Shown: in pieces, positions 40,711 through 40,717 of the stretch | How positions within the stretch are numbered: position 1 is the stretch's first letter | Layout: each line of letters begins with the position of its first letter | Origin: Pseudoalteromonas sp. A601 | Lineage (GTDB): Bacteria > Pseudomonadota > Gammaproteobacteria > Enterobacterales > Alteromonadaceae | Assembly (NCBI RefSeq): GCF_002165575.1 | Contig: NZ_MXQF01000027.1 | Coordinates: 1 to 40,717, forward strand | Length of the DNA: 40,717 nucleotides | Direction of reading: 5' to 3' | The notes under the pieces: model-generated | Told to the model about the DNA's origin: nothing | Databases searched by the model: none | The model's input: the letters and a program-made list of their open reading frames with translations, nothing else | Translations under genes and position numbers: made by a program

Positions 40711-40717
40711 GCCCTAT

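Overview
The window looks like a chromosomal segment of a marine, AT-rich gammaproteobacterium of the order Alteromonadales, most likely Pseudoalteromonas or a close relative. This is inferred from the protein repertoire (GH50 and GH16 agarases, the TonB receptor/tryptophan-halogenase-like/SapC trio, FklB, YaeQ, Zur-type boxes) and not from any marker gene. No CRISPR array, transposase, phage gene or rRNA was seen.

Layout. (1) About 1-1.8 kb is a fragment of an integron-type cassette array without an integrase: three minus-strand cassette-like genes, one a NucS-like nuclease, separated by two clear attC-like inverted repeats. (2) About 2.1-4.9 kb holds glyoxalase I, then a HxlR repressor divergent from an SDR-cupin pair. 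(3) About 5.2-34.8 kb is an agar utilisation locus. (4) About 34.9-40.7 kb is mostly housekeeping: a diguanylate cyclase, YaeQ, a His-rich zinc-type TonB receptor behind two Zur-like boxes, FklB, a small membrane protein and tRNA-Ser(UGA).

How the agar locus works (inference from families). A secreted GH16 enzyme with a CBM13 domain cuts the polymer. Two GH50 lipoproteins trim it towards neoagarobiose, and a TonB receptor imports products. A big VCBS/ASPIC/BIG2 lipoprotein may bind glycan at the surface. The operon at 22.0-26.4 kb encodes a 3,6-anhydro-L-galactose route: aldehyde dehydrogenase, anhydrogalactonate cycloisomerase, zinc dehydrogenase and KduD-like reductase. A P450/ferredoxin/ferredoxin-reductase operon at 19.0-21.9 kb matches systems that remove the 6-O-methyl group from agar galactose. 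Less understood members are a PhyH-type Fe(II)/2-oxoglutarate dioxygenase paired with an NHL beta-propeller, a TIM-barrel isomerase, a Gfo/Idh/MocA oxidoreductase, an exported SMP-30-like protein, and the halogenase-like/SapC pair. No GH117, sulfatase, KDG kinase or KDPG aldolase is in the window, so the pathway must be completed elsewhere.

Regulation. A 12-bp palindrome, ATTGTYAACAAT, recurs seven times, only in intergenic regions of the agar locus and in front of nearly all its transcription units. It is the clearest new signal here and defines a candidate regulon. An IclR and an AraC regulator lie inside the locus; which protein reads the motif is not settled by sequence.
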